The notes: a model not told the origin generated them from the letters alone. DNA of 36,795 bases from DATGYC01 sp035298385 (GCA_035298385.1 DATGYC010000300.1:1-36795); one strand, 5' to 3'; counted from the stretch's first letter, positions 16,085 to 23,260 are shown. Made by a program: numbers and translations.

Positions 16085-17110
16085 TTACTCACTCTCCGCC
16101 TCTGCCTGCCTGAGCACCTGCGCGTAACTAGCCTGGTCTTCATGGGCCTTCGCCAGGTATTCAGTCGTCGGCTCTGTCCCCATGAGGGTTCGATAGACCA
16201 CGGTACGGAGGTCGACGATATTCGGGGCCACATAGTCGATCCCATCCAGTGCGATGTCGTCACCCGTGGTCGACGCGGCTACGATCCCCTTCTCCATGGC
16301 GCCCTTACCCCCCATGCCGTAGGAGATCATTTGCGCCATCGTGAGATCGGTCTCGATCGTATTGAAGACCGTTGGGATCAGCTTCGGGATCTTGGCAAAG
16401 GTGGAGGGTTGGGTCAGTTCCTTCATGACCGCCATGATCACCTGCTGCTGGCGCCGCATCCGGCCGCGATCCCCCTCGGCGTCCTTGCGAAAGCGGGCGT
16501 AGGCGAGGGTGTCATAGCCATCCATCCGTTGCAGCCCTGGCTTGATGTCGATCACGAGGCCGCGTGGGCCCATGCCTACGTCTTCGGCGTCCACGTAGTA
16601 CATCCGCTTCTCGGCATCGATATCGACCCCACCCAAGGCATCAATGAACTTCATAAAGCCCTGGAAGTTAACGAGGACGTAGTGGTCGATCGGCAGTCCG
16701 ATCAGTTGCTGTACGGTCGAGATGGTAAGGCGGGTGCCACCGTAGGCGAAGGCGTGATTGATCTTGGTGAAATCATGCCCCTTTACATAGGTATAGGTAT
16801 CACGAGGGATCGAGACCATCGCTAGCCGCTCGTTCGCCTCATCATAGGAGCCGACGATCATTGTGTCCGCCCGCCCCTGATCACCGGGGCGCTTGTCAGC
16901 GCCTAGGACGAGGAAGGTGGTCACGTCCTTTGCTGGCGTGTGCAACTGGGCCTGTTCTGCAGGCTCGGGCGTAATCGGCGGTTGCTTCTGACCGAACGGG
17001 CGCACAAAGAAGAGACCCGCCAATAGGGCGATCAGGAAGACGGGAATCATCCCTGCAACCGCCCAGACCCATACACCTCGCCGCCGTCGTGGCTTCTGTT
17101 CGTCCTGCAT
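16085..17110 (-). CDS. LytR-CpsA-Psr (LCP) family cell-wall ligase
   Basis: A 341-residue membrane-anchored enzyme of the family that moves wall polymers such as teichoic acids from lipid carriers to peptidoglycan. A basic cytoplasmic N-terminus (KPRRRRG) is followed by one transmembrane helix (about 15-38). The LCP domain (about 75-240) shows FLVLGADKRPGDQGRADTM, VSIPRDTYTYV, KINHAFAYGG and the basic block YARFRKDAEGDRGRMRRQQQ, with the Arg residues that bind pyrophosphate lipid. I chose the ATG at 17110 (MQDEQKPRRRRG); GGAGGTG lies 12 bases upstream, and a GTG five codons earlier is an alternative. It follows dnaE2, but a terminator lies between. Confidence 0.92.
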   Translation of the reverse strand: MQDEQKPRRRRGVWVWAVAGMIPVFLIALLAGLFFVRPFGQKQPPITPEPAEQAQLHTPAKDVTTFLVLGADKRPGDQGRADTMIVGSYDEANERLAMVSIPRDTYTYVKGHDFTKINHAFAYGGTRLTISTVQQLIGLPIDHYVLVNFQGFMKFIDALGGVDIDAEKRMYYVDAEDVGMGPRGLVIDIKPGLQRMDGYDTLAYARFRKDAEGDRGRMRRQQQVIMAVMKELTQPSTFAKIPKLIPTVFNTIETDLTMAQMISYGMGGKGAMEKGIVAASTTGDDIALDGIDYVAPNIVDLRTVVYRTLMGTEPTTEYLAKAHEDQASYAQVLRQAEAESE

Positions 17111-17152
17111 CGTAGATCGGTACACCTCCAGCCCGGGGGCAAGAGACCAAAG

Positions 17153-17177
17153 ACCTCCCACGACGAGCGTGGGAGGT
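17153..17177 (-). terminator. Intrinsic terminator ending the SOS cassette
   Basis: ACCTCCCACG and CGTGGGAGGT form a 10-bp stem with a 5-nt loop, just after the dnaE2 stop. On the minus strand it is followed by TCTTTGGTCTCTT. Confidence 0.82.
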
Positions 17178-17178
17178 G

Positions 17179-20100
17179 CTAGTGCCACTCGCGCAACTTC
17201 AACACCGTGATGCTAGTATGTCCGCCGCGTCGCTCGATTCGCCCAAGGGCGGCCAGCGGTGGGCGCGGATGACTAAAGATCAGGTGGCCGAAGCGCTGGT
17301 AGACATCTTCAAAGATCGTCAGATCGACGAGGCCGGTCTCGTCCTCGAGGGAGAGGAAGACGACCGTCTTGCCCGAACGGGTGGGTGGGCGGTGTGGGCA
17401 GATCGGTACGCCGGCCACCTTGACCAGTTCGCCGGCCGGGAGCGTCTTGGCTGCCGCACTACTAAGGTAGCCCTCCTTCGACAGGCGGTCCCGCTGAAAG
17501 GCGATCACGTGGCCGCGGACCATCAGGCCGAGCCGCTCATACTCCTTGGCGTACTTCTCCCCGTAGCTCCAGTCGGGGATCGGGGGGCAACCTCCGAGGA
17601 CATCGCTATTTAAGCCCCGCAGGAGGTTGCCCCCCGCAGAGGGGCAATCTCCGAGGACATCGCTATTTAAGCCCCGCAGGAGATTGCCCCCCGCAGGGGG
17701 GCAACCTCCGTTCACCCAGAGGCTGGACTGATCGTGGGCGTCTGCTCTTGCCCGCTCCAAGATTCCCGGCAACGCCCAGAGGAGTGCTCTCCGGTTTTGG
17801 TGGAGCGAGTCGAACCCGCCGGCGCTGATCAACGCTTCCAGGCCATCCCGGCCGACGCCGGGCACCCGGGCGCAGAACTCCTCCAGCGACCGGTACCCCT
17901 CCTGCGGGGGGCGACCTCCAGCGGCGCTAAACTCGTTCTGTCCTCGGCGGTTGCCTCCCGCCCTCCCGGCCACGATCAACTCAGCGGCTGGGGCGCCGAG
18001 TCCTTTGACTTGGCAGAGCCCGATCCGGATCGCCTTGCCACTCTCTGGATAGGCGGGCGGGAAGGGCTCGGGCGCCCAGTGGGCCGCCCAGGCCTCCGGC
18101 GTCCACGCCTCAACGGTGAAGCCGACCGCACTCTGATTGATGTCAAGCGGGAGGAGCCCCACCCCTCTGCGCCGGGCATCACCGGCCATGACGTTGATCG
18201 GGTAGTAGCCCATTGGCTGGCTGGTCATCAGGGCGGCGAAGTACTCGGCCGGATGATGGCGGACCAGGTAGGCCGTCTTGTAGGCCGTGTTGGCGAAGGC
18301 GGCGGCGTGCGCCTCACAAAAGCCGTACGAGGCGTAGCCGCGGATAAAGGTAAAGATCTGGTCAGCGGTCGCCTCATCGACGTCGCCCTGCCGGACCGCC
18401 TTCTCGCGAAAGAGCTTGCCCAGGTTGGCCATATCCTCCGGGTTGCGCCCCTTGGTCATCACCCGCCGCAGCTGATCGGCTTCACCGGGGGTGAAGCCAG
18501 CGATTGCGGTGGCGATCTCGATCGCCTGCTCCTGGAAGAGGACGACCCCGTAGGTCTTCCGGACGATCGGCTCGAGCTTCGGGTGTAGGTAGACGATCGG
18601 CTCCTCACCCTTGCGGCGGTTCAGGTAGGGCTCAACCATGTTCCCCTGAACCGGGCCGGGGCGGATCAGGGCGACGGAGGCGACGAGATCCTCAAAGCGG
18701 TTCGCCCCCAGCCGGGCCTGAAGCTGCCGCTGAGCAGGCGATTCGAGTTGGAAGACGCCGATCGTCTCGCCCGTGCCGAGCATCTTGTAGGTCTCCTCGT
18801 CCTCCAGCGGCAACTGGTCCGCATCGATCCCGTCCCGGCGCAGGTGGATCGCAGCGTCCTCCACTGCTGAAAGGGTCCGGAGCGAGAGAAGGTCGAGCTT
18901 GATCAGCCCAAGATCCTCCACGTACTCCTTGTCAAACTGGCAGAGGGCGATCCCCTTGGCGGAGATCTGCAGCGGGGTCACCTCGATCAAGGGGCGCCCG
19001 CTGATCACCAGACCGCACATATGCGTCGCGAGGAAGCGGGGCAGGTGGGCGACCGAGGCGGTGGCCTTCAGGAGCCCCTCCAGCTTCGCCCAGGGGAGGC
19101 CGGCCTCGCGGAGCTCCGGCAGTCGTTCGATCAGGGGGATGATCCCGTCGGCGGGGGTGAACCAGGGGATCCGCTTCGCCAACCAGTCAATGGTCGACTC
19201 GGCGAAGCCCATCGCCTTGCCCAGGTCCCGGATCGCGGAGCGGGCCTGGAAGGTATTGTAGGTGGCGACGGCGGCCACGTGCTCCCGGCCCCAGCGCTCG
19301 TAGACGTAGGCGGCGACCTCATCGCGGCGCCGGGCGTCAAAGTCGACGTCGATATCGGGCTTCTCGGCCCGCTCGAGCGAGAGGAAGCGTTCGAAGAGAA
19401 GGCCCCGTCCGATCGAATCGACCTCGGTAATGCCGAGACAGTAGGCAACGGCCGAGTCGGCGGCAGAGCCGCGCCCGGCGCAGCGGATCCCACGGCCCCG
19501 AGCGAAGCGGACCACATCCCAGACCAAGAGGAAGTAATCGGCAAAGCCAAGGGTGCAGATAATGGAGAGCTCATGTTCGAGCCGTCCTTCGATCTGTGGG
19601 GTGATCAGGCGATAGCGCTCCCGGGCGCCCGCCCAGACCAGCTCCCGGAGCTGCTGCTGGGCGGCGGCGGGGTCTGGACCGAACTGGGGGTAGCGCTGGG
19701 CGCCCAGATCGAGGGCCGGTTCGCAAAGTTCAGCGATGCGAAGGGTATTTGCCACCGCTTCTGGGTAGGCTTGGAACGTCTCGCTCATCAGGGCGGGGGG
19801 CTTGAGCCACTGCTCAGCGTTGAGCCGCCGCTCCGGGTGTGGTTCGTCCAGCTTGGTCAAGGTTCGGACGCACGTCAGGAGATCGTGGACGAAGAACTCT
19901 TCCTTGGTGCGGTAGTGCACGTCCCCGGTGGCGACGAGCGGCAGGCCGAGGTGGGCGCCCAGGTCAGCCAGGCTGCGGTGCAGCGCCCCATCTCCCGGCA
20001 GAAGGGTCGCCTGCAGCTCCAAGTAGAAGCGCCCGGGGAAGAGGGCGGCGAGGCGACGGGCAGCCGTCTCAGCCTCGGCGTAGCGGCCCCGGAGGATCAG

Positions 20101-20535
20101 GGAGGGCACCTCCCCCCGGCGGCAGCCGGAGAGGGCGATCAGCCCGTCGGTCCGGCCGTAAAGCGCCTCGAACGGGGCGCCCGGCTGGAGTCGGTCGTGG
20201 CCCGGAGCGAGTTCTAGGCGCCCCCCGCCGGCAGGGGCCTGGCCCAGATGGGCGGCGGTGATGATCCGGCAGAGGTTGGCGTAGCCGACTGGCCCCATCG
20301 CCAAGAGTGTCAAGTGGTGGCCACTATTGAAGCTCACCTCCGCTCCCTGGATCGGCTTTAGCCCGGCCTCCAGACACTTCTGCTGAAAGCGAACCGCCCC
20401 CGAGACTCCATCATGGTCGGTCAGGGCAAGGGCGGGGGCGCCCTGGATCGCCGCCTCCTCGATCAGGGCGTCGATCCGGGAGGCGCCGTCCAGATAGGAG
20501 AAGGGCGAGTGAACATGGAGGTGAACGAAGCTCAT
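17179..20535 (-). CDS. dnaE2: DnaE2-type error-prone DNA polymerase III alpha subunit
   Basis: A C-family polymerase of 1118 residues, the DnaE2/ImuC type of damage-tolerance polymerase. The PHP domain starts HLHVHSPFSYLDGAS, with D40-H41-D42 in LTDHDG. The palm has GRGSAADS (354-361), the catalytic pair D396 and D398 in PDIDVDFD, and D548 in LIKLDLLSLRTLS, so catalysis should be intact. A helix-hairpin-helix follows (about 889-905), then an OB fold ending in TSITVLKLREWH; the tau-binding tail of replicative DnaE is absent. The linkers before and after the helix-hairpin-helix carry insertions made of the 46-bp repeat (about residues 867-888 and 943-985). The ATG overlaps the preceding AAA+ gene by 4 bp (ATGA), so the two are translationally coupled. 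SOS control is inferred from the LexA boxes upstream. Confidence 0.93.
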   Translation of the reverse strand: MSFVHLHVHSPFSYLDGASRIDALIEEAAIQGAPALALTDHDGVSGAVRFQQKCLEAGLKPIQGAEVSFNSGHHLTLLAMGPVGYANLCRIITAAHLGQAPAGGGRLELAPGHDRLQPGAPFEALYGRTDGLIALSGCRRGEVPSLILRGRYAEAETAARRLAALFPGRFYLELQATLLPGDGALHRSLADLGAHLGLPLVATGDVHYRTKEEFFVHDLLTCVRTLTKLDEPHPERRLNAEQWLKPPALMSETFQAYPEAVANTLRIAELCEPALDLGAQRYPQFGPDPAAAQQQLRELVWAGARERYRLITPQIEGRLEHELSIICTLGFADYFLLVWDVVRFARGRGIRCAGRGSAADSAVAYCLGITEVDSIGRGLLFERFLSLERAEKPDIDVDFDARRRDEVAAYVYERWGREHVAAVATYNTFQARSAIRDLGKAMGFAESTIDWLAKRIPWFTPADGIIPLIERLPELREAGLPWAKLEGLLKATASVAHLPRFLATHMCGLVISGRPLIEVTPLQISAKGIALCQFDKEYVEDLGLIKLDLLSLRTLSAVEDAAIHLRRDGIDADQLPLEDEETYKMLGTGETIGVFQLESPAQRQLQARLGANRFEDLVASVALIRPGPVQGNMVEPYLNRRKGEEPIVYLHPKLEPIVRKTYGVVLFQEQAIEIATAIAGFTPGEADQLRRVMTKGRNPEDMANLGKLFREKAVRQGDVDEATADQIFTFIRGYASYGFCEAHAAAFANTAYKTAYLVRHHPAEYFAALMTSQPMGYYPINVMAGDARRRGVGLLPLDINQSAVGFTVEAWTPEAWAAHWAPEPFPPAYPESGKAIRIGLCQVKGLGAPAAELIVAGRAGGNRRGQNEFSAAGGRPPQEGYRSLEEFCARVPGVGRDGLEALISAGGFDSLHQNRRALLWALPGILERARADAHDQSSLWVNGGCPPAGGNLLRGLNSDVLGDCPSAGGNLLRGLNSDVLGGCPPIPDWSYGEKYAKEYERLGLMVRGHVIAFQRDRLSKEGYLSSAAAKTLPAGELVKVAGVPICPHRPPTRSGKTVVFLSLEDETGLVDLTIFEDVYQRFGHLIFSHPRPPLAALGRIERRGGHTSITVLKLREWH
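17586..17631 (-). repeat. 46-bp palindromic element, copy A (inside dnaE2)
   Basis: Read on the minus strand, the arms GGCAACCTCC and GGAGGTTGCC pair perfectly over 10 bp. The core starts TGCGGGGCTTAAATAGC and ends GTCCTC. In the gene it encodes GNLLRGLNSDVLGG. It forms a tandem of period 57 bp with copy B. Confidence 0.9.
17643..17688 (-). repeat. 46-bp palindromic element, copy B (inside dnaE2)
   Basis: Same orientation and core as copy A. The arms are GGCAATCTCC and GGAGATTGCC: the sixth pair has changed from C-G to T-A on both sides, a compensatory change. A further half arm (GGCAACCTCC) lies at about 17700-17709. Confidence 0.9.
17910..17955 (+). repeat. 46-bp palindromic element, copy C (inside dnaE2, inverted)
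   Basis: Read on the plus strand, so opposite to A and B. Arms are GGCGACCTCC and GGCGGTTGCC, with one G-T wobble and one mismatch; the core ends CTGTCCTC as in other copies. In the gene it encodes GNRRGQNEFSAAGGR. Confidence 0.8.
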
Positions 20536-21434
20536 GCGCCGGGCTGGAACTCAGGGTAGAGCTTCAGCTTCTTATAGAGCGCCGCCCGGGAGATGCCGAG
20601 CCACTTGGCCGCCTTCGTCCGGTCGTCCTTGTTCTCCCGCAGCGCCCAGCGGATTAGGAGGAGCTCGGCCGAGCGGATATAGCGCTTAAAGAGCATGCGA
20701 GGCGGGGGCGGGAGCAGGTACCCAGCGACGTTCAGCGGGAGCTGTCCCGGGCCTATGATTCCCTCGACCGCTAGGCGAAGCGCCCGCCGGATCACCGCAT
20801 CGAGTTCGGCAATGTTCCCGGGCCACTCGTAGAGGAGCAGGGCCGCGATCGCCTCCTTGGCCAGGCTGGGGAGCAGTTCGCCGCCCTGCTGGGCCAGGAG
20901 TTGGTTGGTCAACTCCTCAAGGTCCTCCCGCCGCTCTCGCAGCGGGGGCAGATGGCAGGAGAGAAACTGGAAGTAGAGGTCCGGGCGTATATACTCCCGA
21001 TAGGTAACCGCCGAGGACTGTGCTATTTTAGCCCCGCAGGAGGTTACCCCTCGGAGGTGCGGCGTGGGGTTCTCGGCCAAACCGGGGCGAAGGGTCGCCG
21101 AACTGGTCGCCAGAAGGTGGACCCGCCCTTCATCAACCAGGTGGAGGAGCCGTCCTTGTAGGGGCTCGGCCAGTTTGCCCAACTCGACGACCAGAAGCCA
21201 GCCGCCCTGACGCTCGATCTGCTCCCACTCCTCGGGGCGGACAGAGGCGGCGTCAACGACCTGAAGGGCGCCCCCGCCCAGCGATTCATGCACCGCCTTG
21301 GCCCAAAAGCGCTTGCCGACCCCAGGCTCACCGGTCAAGAGTAGTGGGCGCCGCTCGCCCGCCACCCGTTCGAGTTCATCCAGAGCCTGCCGCATCGCTG
21401 CGCTTCGAACCCAGTCGCCTTGATTCAATCTCAT
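20532..21434 (-). CDS. Degenerate sigma-54-activator-type AAA+ ATPase with Fis HTH, in the ImuA position
   Basis: A 300-residue protein built like the ATPase and DNA-binding parts of a bacterial enhancer-binding protein. Walker A is GEPGVGKR (35-42). The Walker B position reads WLLVVELGKL (79-88), where activators have LFLDEIGEL, so the metal-binding Asp is lost but Glu is kept. Only about 40 residues separate the two, and the GAFTGA loop that contacts sigma-54 is absent. RPDLYF (150-155), LPPLRERREDL and WPGNIAEL (204-211) are conserved. A Fis-type helix-turn-helix (DDRTKAAKWLGISRAALYKK) ends the protein. It is therefore unlikely to activate sigma-54. It sits between imuB and dnaE2, where ImuA is usually found, and overlaps dnaE2 by 4 bp. 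It has its own LexA-controlled promoter. Residues about 122-149 are an insertion made by repeat copy D. Confidence 0.85.
   Translation of the reverse strand: MRLNQGDWVRSAAMRQALDELERVAGERRPLLLTGEPGVGKRFWAKAVHESLGGGALQVVDAASVRPEEWEQIERQGGWLLVVELGKLAEPLQGRLLHLVDEGRVHLLATSSATLRPGLAENPTPHLRGVTSCGAKIAQSSAVTYREYIRPDLYFQFLSCHLPPLRERREDLEELTNQLLAQQGGELLPSLAKEAIAALLLYEWPGNIAELDAVIRRALRLAVEGIIGPGQLPLNVAGYLLPPPPRMLFKRYIRSAELLLIRWALRENKDDRTKAAKWLGISRAALYKKLKLYPEFQPGA
21003..21048 (-). repeat. 46-bp palindromic element, copy D (inside the AAA+ gene)
   Basis: Read on the minus strand. Arms are GGTAACCTCC and GGCGGTTACC: the third pair is T-A instead of C-G, compensatory, and one mismatch is present. The core starts TGCGGGGCTAAAATAGC. 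The gene reads it in a different frame from A and B, giving VTSCGAKIAQSSAVT. Confidence 0.88.
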
Positions 21435-21464
21435 CCAACCTCGCCGCCTTTCCGTGCCGAAAGA

Positions 21465-21478
21465 AGAACGTATGTTCT
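21465..21478. promoter_or_regulatory. LexA box upstream of the AAA+ gene (proximal)
   Basis: AGAACGTATGTTCT is a perfect palindrome of the form GAAC-N4-GTTC, the Firmicute LexA/DinR site. It lies just downstream of the -10 hexamer. Confidence 0.85.
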
Positions 21479-21484
21479 GTTCAG

Positions 21485-21513
21485 AATCTACAATGCGAAC
21501 AGGTGTTCGTCAA
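21485..21513 (-). promoter_or_regulatory. Sigma-A promoter of the AAA+/dnaE2 pair
   Basis: On the minus strand TTGACG (21508-21513) is followed 17 bp later by TAGATT (21485-21490). One LexA box fills the spacer and the other overlaps the transcription start region. Confidence 0.82.
21496..21509. promoter_or_regulatory. LexA box in the AAA+/dnaE2 promoter spacer
   Basis: CGAACAGGTGTTCG matches the CGAAC-N4-GTTCG consensus exactly. It lies between the -35 and -10 hexamers, where binding would block RNA polymerase. Confidence 0.88.
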
Positions 21514-21533
21514 GAGGGTAAAAAAAGAGAGAG

Positions 21534-21779
21534 CTAATCGTACGCTTTGTAGAGGAGCCAGCGCCGATCTGCTAGGCGCCAGGCGAGCTCGTAGACCCCG
21601 CCAGCCGCGGTCGCGACCCGAAAGCTGATCTGCTCCCCCTCTCCCTCCCACCAGCGTCCCGCCTCGACCCAGCGATCCAGGACGTCGACCCGCAGGTAAC
21701 GGCCGTTCCAGCGGAAGGCGACAGGCGTCCCGCCACGCCCGGTGGTGACATCGATTGGCCGTTCGATCAGGCGTGCCAT
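21534..21779 (-). CDS. Small DUF6504-type protein of the SOS cassette
   Basis: An 81-residue protein, starting MARLIERPIDVTTGR. It is Trp-rich (FRWNGRYLRVDVLDRWVEAGRWWEG and AWRLADRRWLLYKAYD, here as separate blocks) and looks like the DUF6504 domain that is often fused to, or encoded beside, ImuB-like Y-family proteins. Its function is unknown; a role in assembling the translesion complex is an inference from context. The ATG at 21779 overlaps the end of imuB by 13 bp in another frame, so it is probably translated by coupling. About 100 bp with a LexA-controlled promoter separates it from the AAA+ gene. Confidence 0.72.
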   Translation of the reverse strand: MARLIERPIDVTTGRGGTPVAFRWNGRYLRVDVLDRWVEAGRWWEGEGEQISFRVATAAGGVYELAWRLADRRWLLYKAYD

Positions 21780-23044
21780 GATGATGGTGACGGGGGCGGT
21801 GGATCTGCCCATCTGTAAGGATCGCTGAAGGTGAGCATCTGCTCCCGCCAAGAGGCGTTCTGACGGGGGCCCCGACCGATCAGGCGGCTCGGGAAACGCT
21901 CGTGCAGGAGGGTCAGAACCTCCTCCAGCTTCGCCTCCTTATCCGGGATGGCTGTCTCACCCCAGAGGACCATCTGTTCCCAAGGCATCGGCCCAATTCC
22001 TGTTACCCGCACCTCTAGCACCGACAGCGGGATGGATTTGGTGTAGACTTGACCCAGAACGTGACCCAGTGACTGTTGCAAGGCGTAGGCTCTTTGCTGC
22101 AGGCGAGGCAGGGTCCGGCTGTGACAATGGGAGGCGCCCCCGACCTCCACCAGCGCCAGGGAAACCTCCTGGCAGCCCTCACCCCGATCGGCCAGCTCCT
22201 TAGCGATTCCGGTTGCCGCTCGGTTGATCCGTGCCTCCAGTTCATCCGGCTCGACCGCCTCGCCCGCCAGGTCGATCCGACGGGTGAGGGATCGCTCCGG
22301 GTAGCTCGCCCTGACCCGATCCGGCTCGATGCCCCGACTCCAGTTGGCGATCCGGCGCCCCTCGGCCCCTACTTGCCGGACCCATTCGGTCTCTGGGATC
22401 GCAGCGGCGGCCCCAGCGGTCTGGACCCCTAGTCTTCGCAGTCGTCGCTCCAAGTCACCCGGCAGGCCAAGTAGCCCAATCGGCAGCGGAGCGAGGAATT
22501 TGGCCTCCTCCCCTGGCGCAACGATCCGGAAGGGTTGGGGAGTCGCTTTCACTGCTCTACCCGGTCTCCACGCAAACCAACTATCCCGGCAGGCGATGGC
22601 TGCCGCCCGGGCGACCGGGCGGGAGGAGCCTAGCCCGCCAAAGGCGATAAAGCCGGCCTCTGCTGCCGCCTCTCGGAGTCCCCGAAACTCAGCCTTGAGC
22701 CTCTCGGTCATTCCCTCCCCTGGGGTGGGCAGACCGACCCAGACCGTCTCGGGGGCAAGCGGTTCAATGTAGGGAGTGCTTCCCAGTAGTCGGTCCCACC
22801 AGGCCCGCCCGTGCGCCTCAGCCTCCACCTCTTCCACCGGAATCAGCACAGCCCCCGGTAGGTCTCGCCCGATCTGACGGGCGGGGGCGCCCAGGACTAG
22901 GCCGCCCACAAAGGCGTCCCGACACCCATCGAACGCCTGCCCATCCCGCAGGATGACGACGGGGCGCCCCGCGGGCGCAAGCCCCGCCTCACGGGCCGCC
23001 CGGGCCCAGAGTCCCACCACCGTCAGATACCCGACCCAGTGCAT
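21767..23044 (-). CDS. imuB: ImuB-like, catalytically dead Y-family polymerase subunit
   Basis: A 425-residue protein with the Y-family layout (palm, thumb, little finger). It lacks the acidic catalytic residues: the first block reads MHWVGYLTVVGL instead of a D-F segment, and IEPLAPETVWVGL replaces the usual S-x-D-E motif. This is the mark of ImuB, which acts as an adaptor for DnaE2. The helix-hairpin-helix region (LGLPGDLERRLRRLGVQT) and little finger are present. QMVLWG at about 357-362 is a likely sliding-clamp-binding motif. The ATG at 23044 was chosen because GGGGGGTGG precedes it; a frame extending to 23095 would start inside the LexA boxes. It is first in imuB - DUF6504 - AAA+ - dnaE2, under a strong promoter with two LexA boxes. 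Confidence 0.88.
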   Translation of the reverse strand: MHWVGYLTVVGLWARAAREAGLAPAGRPVVILRDGQAFDGCRDAFVGGLVLGAPARQIGRDLPGAVLIPVEEVEAEAHGRAWWDRLLGSTPYIEPLAPETVWVGLPTPGEGMTERLKAEFRGLREAAAEAGFIAFGGLGSSRPVARAAAIACRDSWFAWRPGRAVKATPQPFRIVAPGEEAKFLAPLPIGLLGLPGDLERRLRRLGVQTAGAAAAIPETEWVRQVGAEGRRIANWSRGIEPDRVRASYPERSLTRRIDLAGEAVEPDELEARINRAATGIAKELADRGEGCQEVSLALVEVGGASHCHSRTLPRLQQRAYALQQSLGHVLGQVYTKSIPLSVLEVRVTGIGPMPWEQMVLWGETAIPDKEAKLEEVLTLLHERFPSRLIGRGPRQNASWREQMLTFSDPYRWADPPPPSPSSWHA

Positions 23045-23071
23045 CCCGGCCACCCCCCATCCTATCGTATG

Positions 23072-23085
23072 CGAACACTCGTTCT
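23072..23085. promoter_or_regulatory. LexA box 1 upstream of imuB
   Basis: CGAACACTCGTTCT has the GAAC-N4-GTTC form. It lies about 28 bp before the imuB start. Confidence 0.85.
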
Positions 23086-23086
23086 C

Positions 23087-23100
23087 CGAACACATGTTTG
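23087..23100. promoter_or_regulatory. LexA box 2 upstream of imuB
   Basis: CGAACACATGTTTG differs from CGAAC-N4-GTTCG at one position. It is adjacent to box 1 and next to the predicted transcription start, suited to cooperative binding. Confidence 0.8.
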
Positions 23101-23109
23101 GTGACTCTC

Positions 23110-23138
23110 ATTCTAGATTTCCCGCCGGACGCTGTCAA
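23110..23138 (-). promoter_or_regulatory. Sigma-A promoter of imuB
   Basis: On the minus strand TTGACA (23133-23138) is followed 17 bp later by TAGAAT (23110-23115). This is close to consensus, so the cassette should be strong when LexA is cleaved. Confidence 0.88.
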
Positions 23139-23155
23139 TAGACGCGCCTACGATA

Positions 23156-23201
23156 GGCAAACTCCTGCGGAGCTAAGATCGCATCGTCCTCGGAGGTTGC
23201 C
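23156..23201 (+). repeat. 46-bp palindromic element, copy E (intergenic)
   Basis: Read on the plus strand. Arms are GGCAAACTCC and GGAGGTTGCC with one A-G mismatch; the core starts TGCGGAGCTAAGATCGC and ends GTCCTC. It lies between the divergent imuB and glycosyltransferase promoters. Confidence 0.88.
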
Positions 23202-23231
23202 CTCGCCTAGCTTCGCAAATTGAAAACCGGA

Positions 23232-23260
23232 TTGACGGGGTTGACCAGAAGCGCTATACT
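23232..23260 (+). promoter_or_regulatory. Sigma-A promoter of the glycosyltransferase gene
   Basis: TTGACG (23232-23237) is followed 17 bp later by TATACT (23255-23260). The leader would be about 125 nt, and I see no riboswitch in it. Confidence 0.72.

Noticed and set aside
17586..17709. Repeated units in dnaE2 looking like a short CRISPR array
   Set aside because: Only two units with an 11-bp interval, inside an open frame that keeps coding. They are copies of a palindrome that also occurs elsewhere singly, and there are no cas genes.
20532..21434. Calling the AAA+ protein a functional sigma-54 activator
   Set aside because: The GAFTGA loop is missing and Walker B is changed, so it cannot act on sigma-54 in the known way.
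21767..23044. Calling ImuB an active DNA polymerase IV
   Set aside because: The metal-binding acids in both conserved catalytic motifs are absent.
23044..23095. An imuB start at 23095
   Set aside because: It would place both LexA boxes inside the coding region and has no ribosome site; the ATG at 23044 has GGGGGGTGG.
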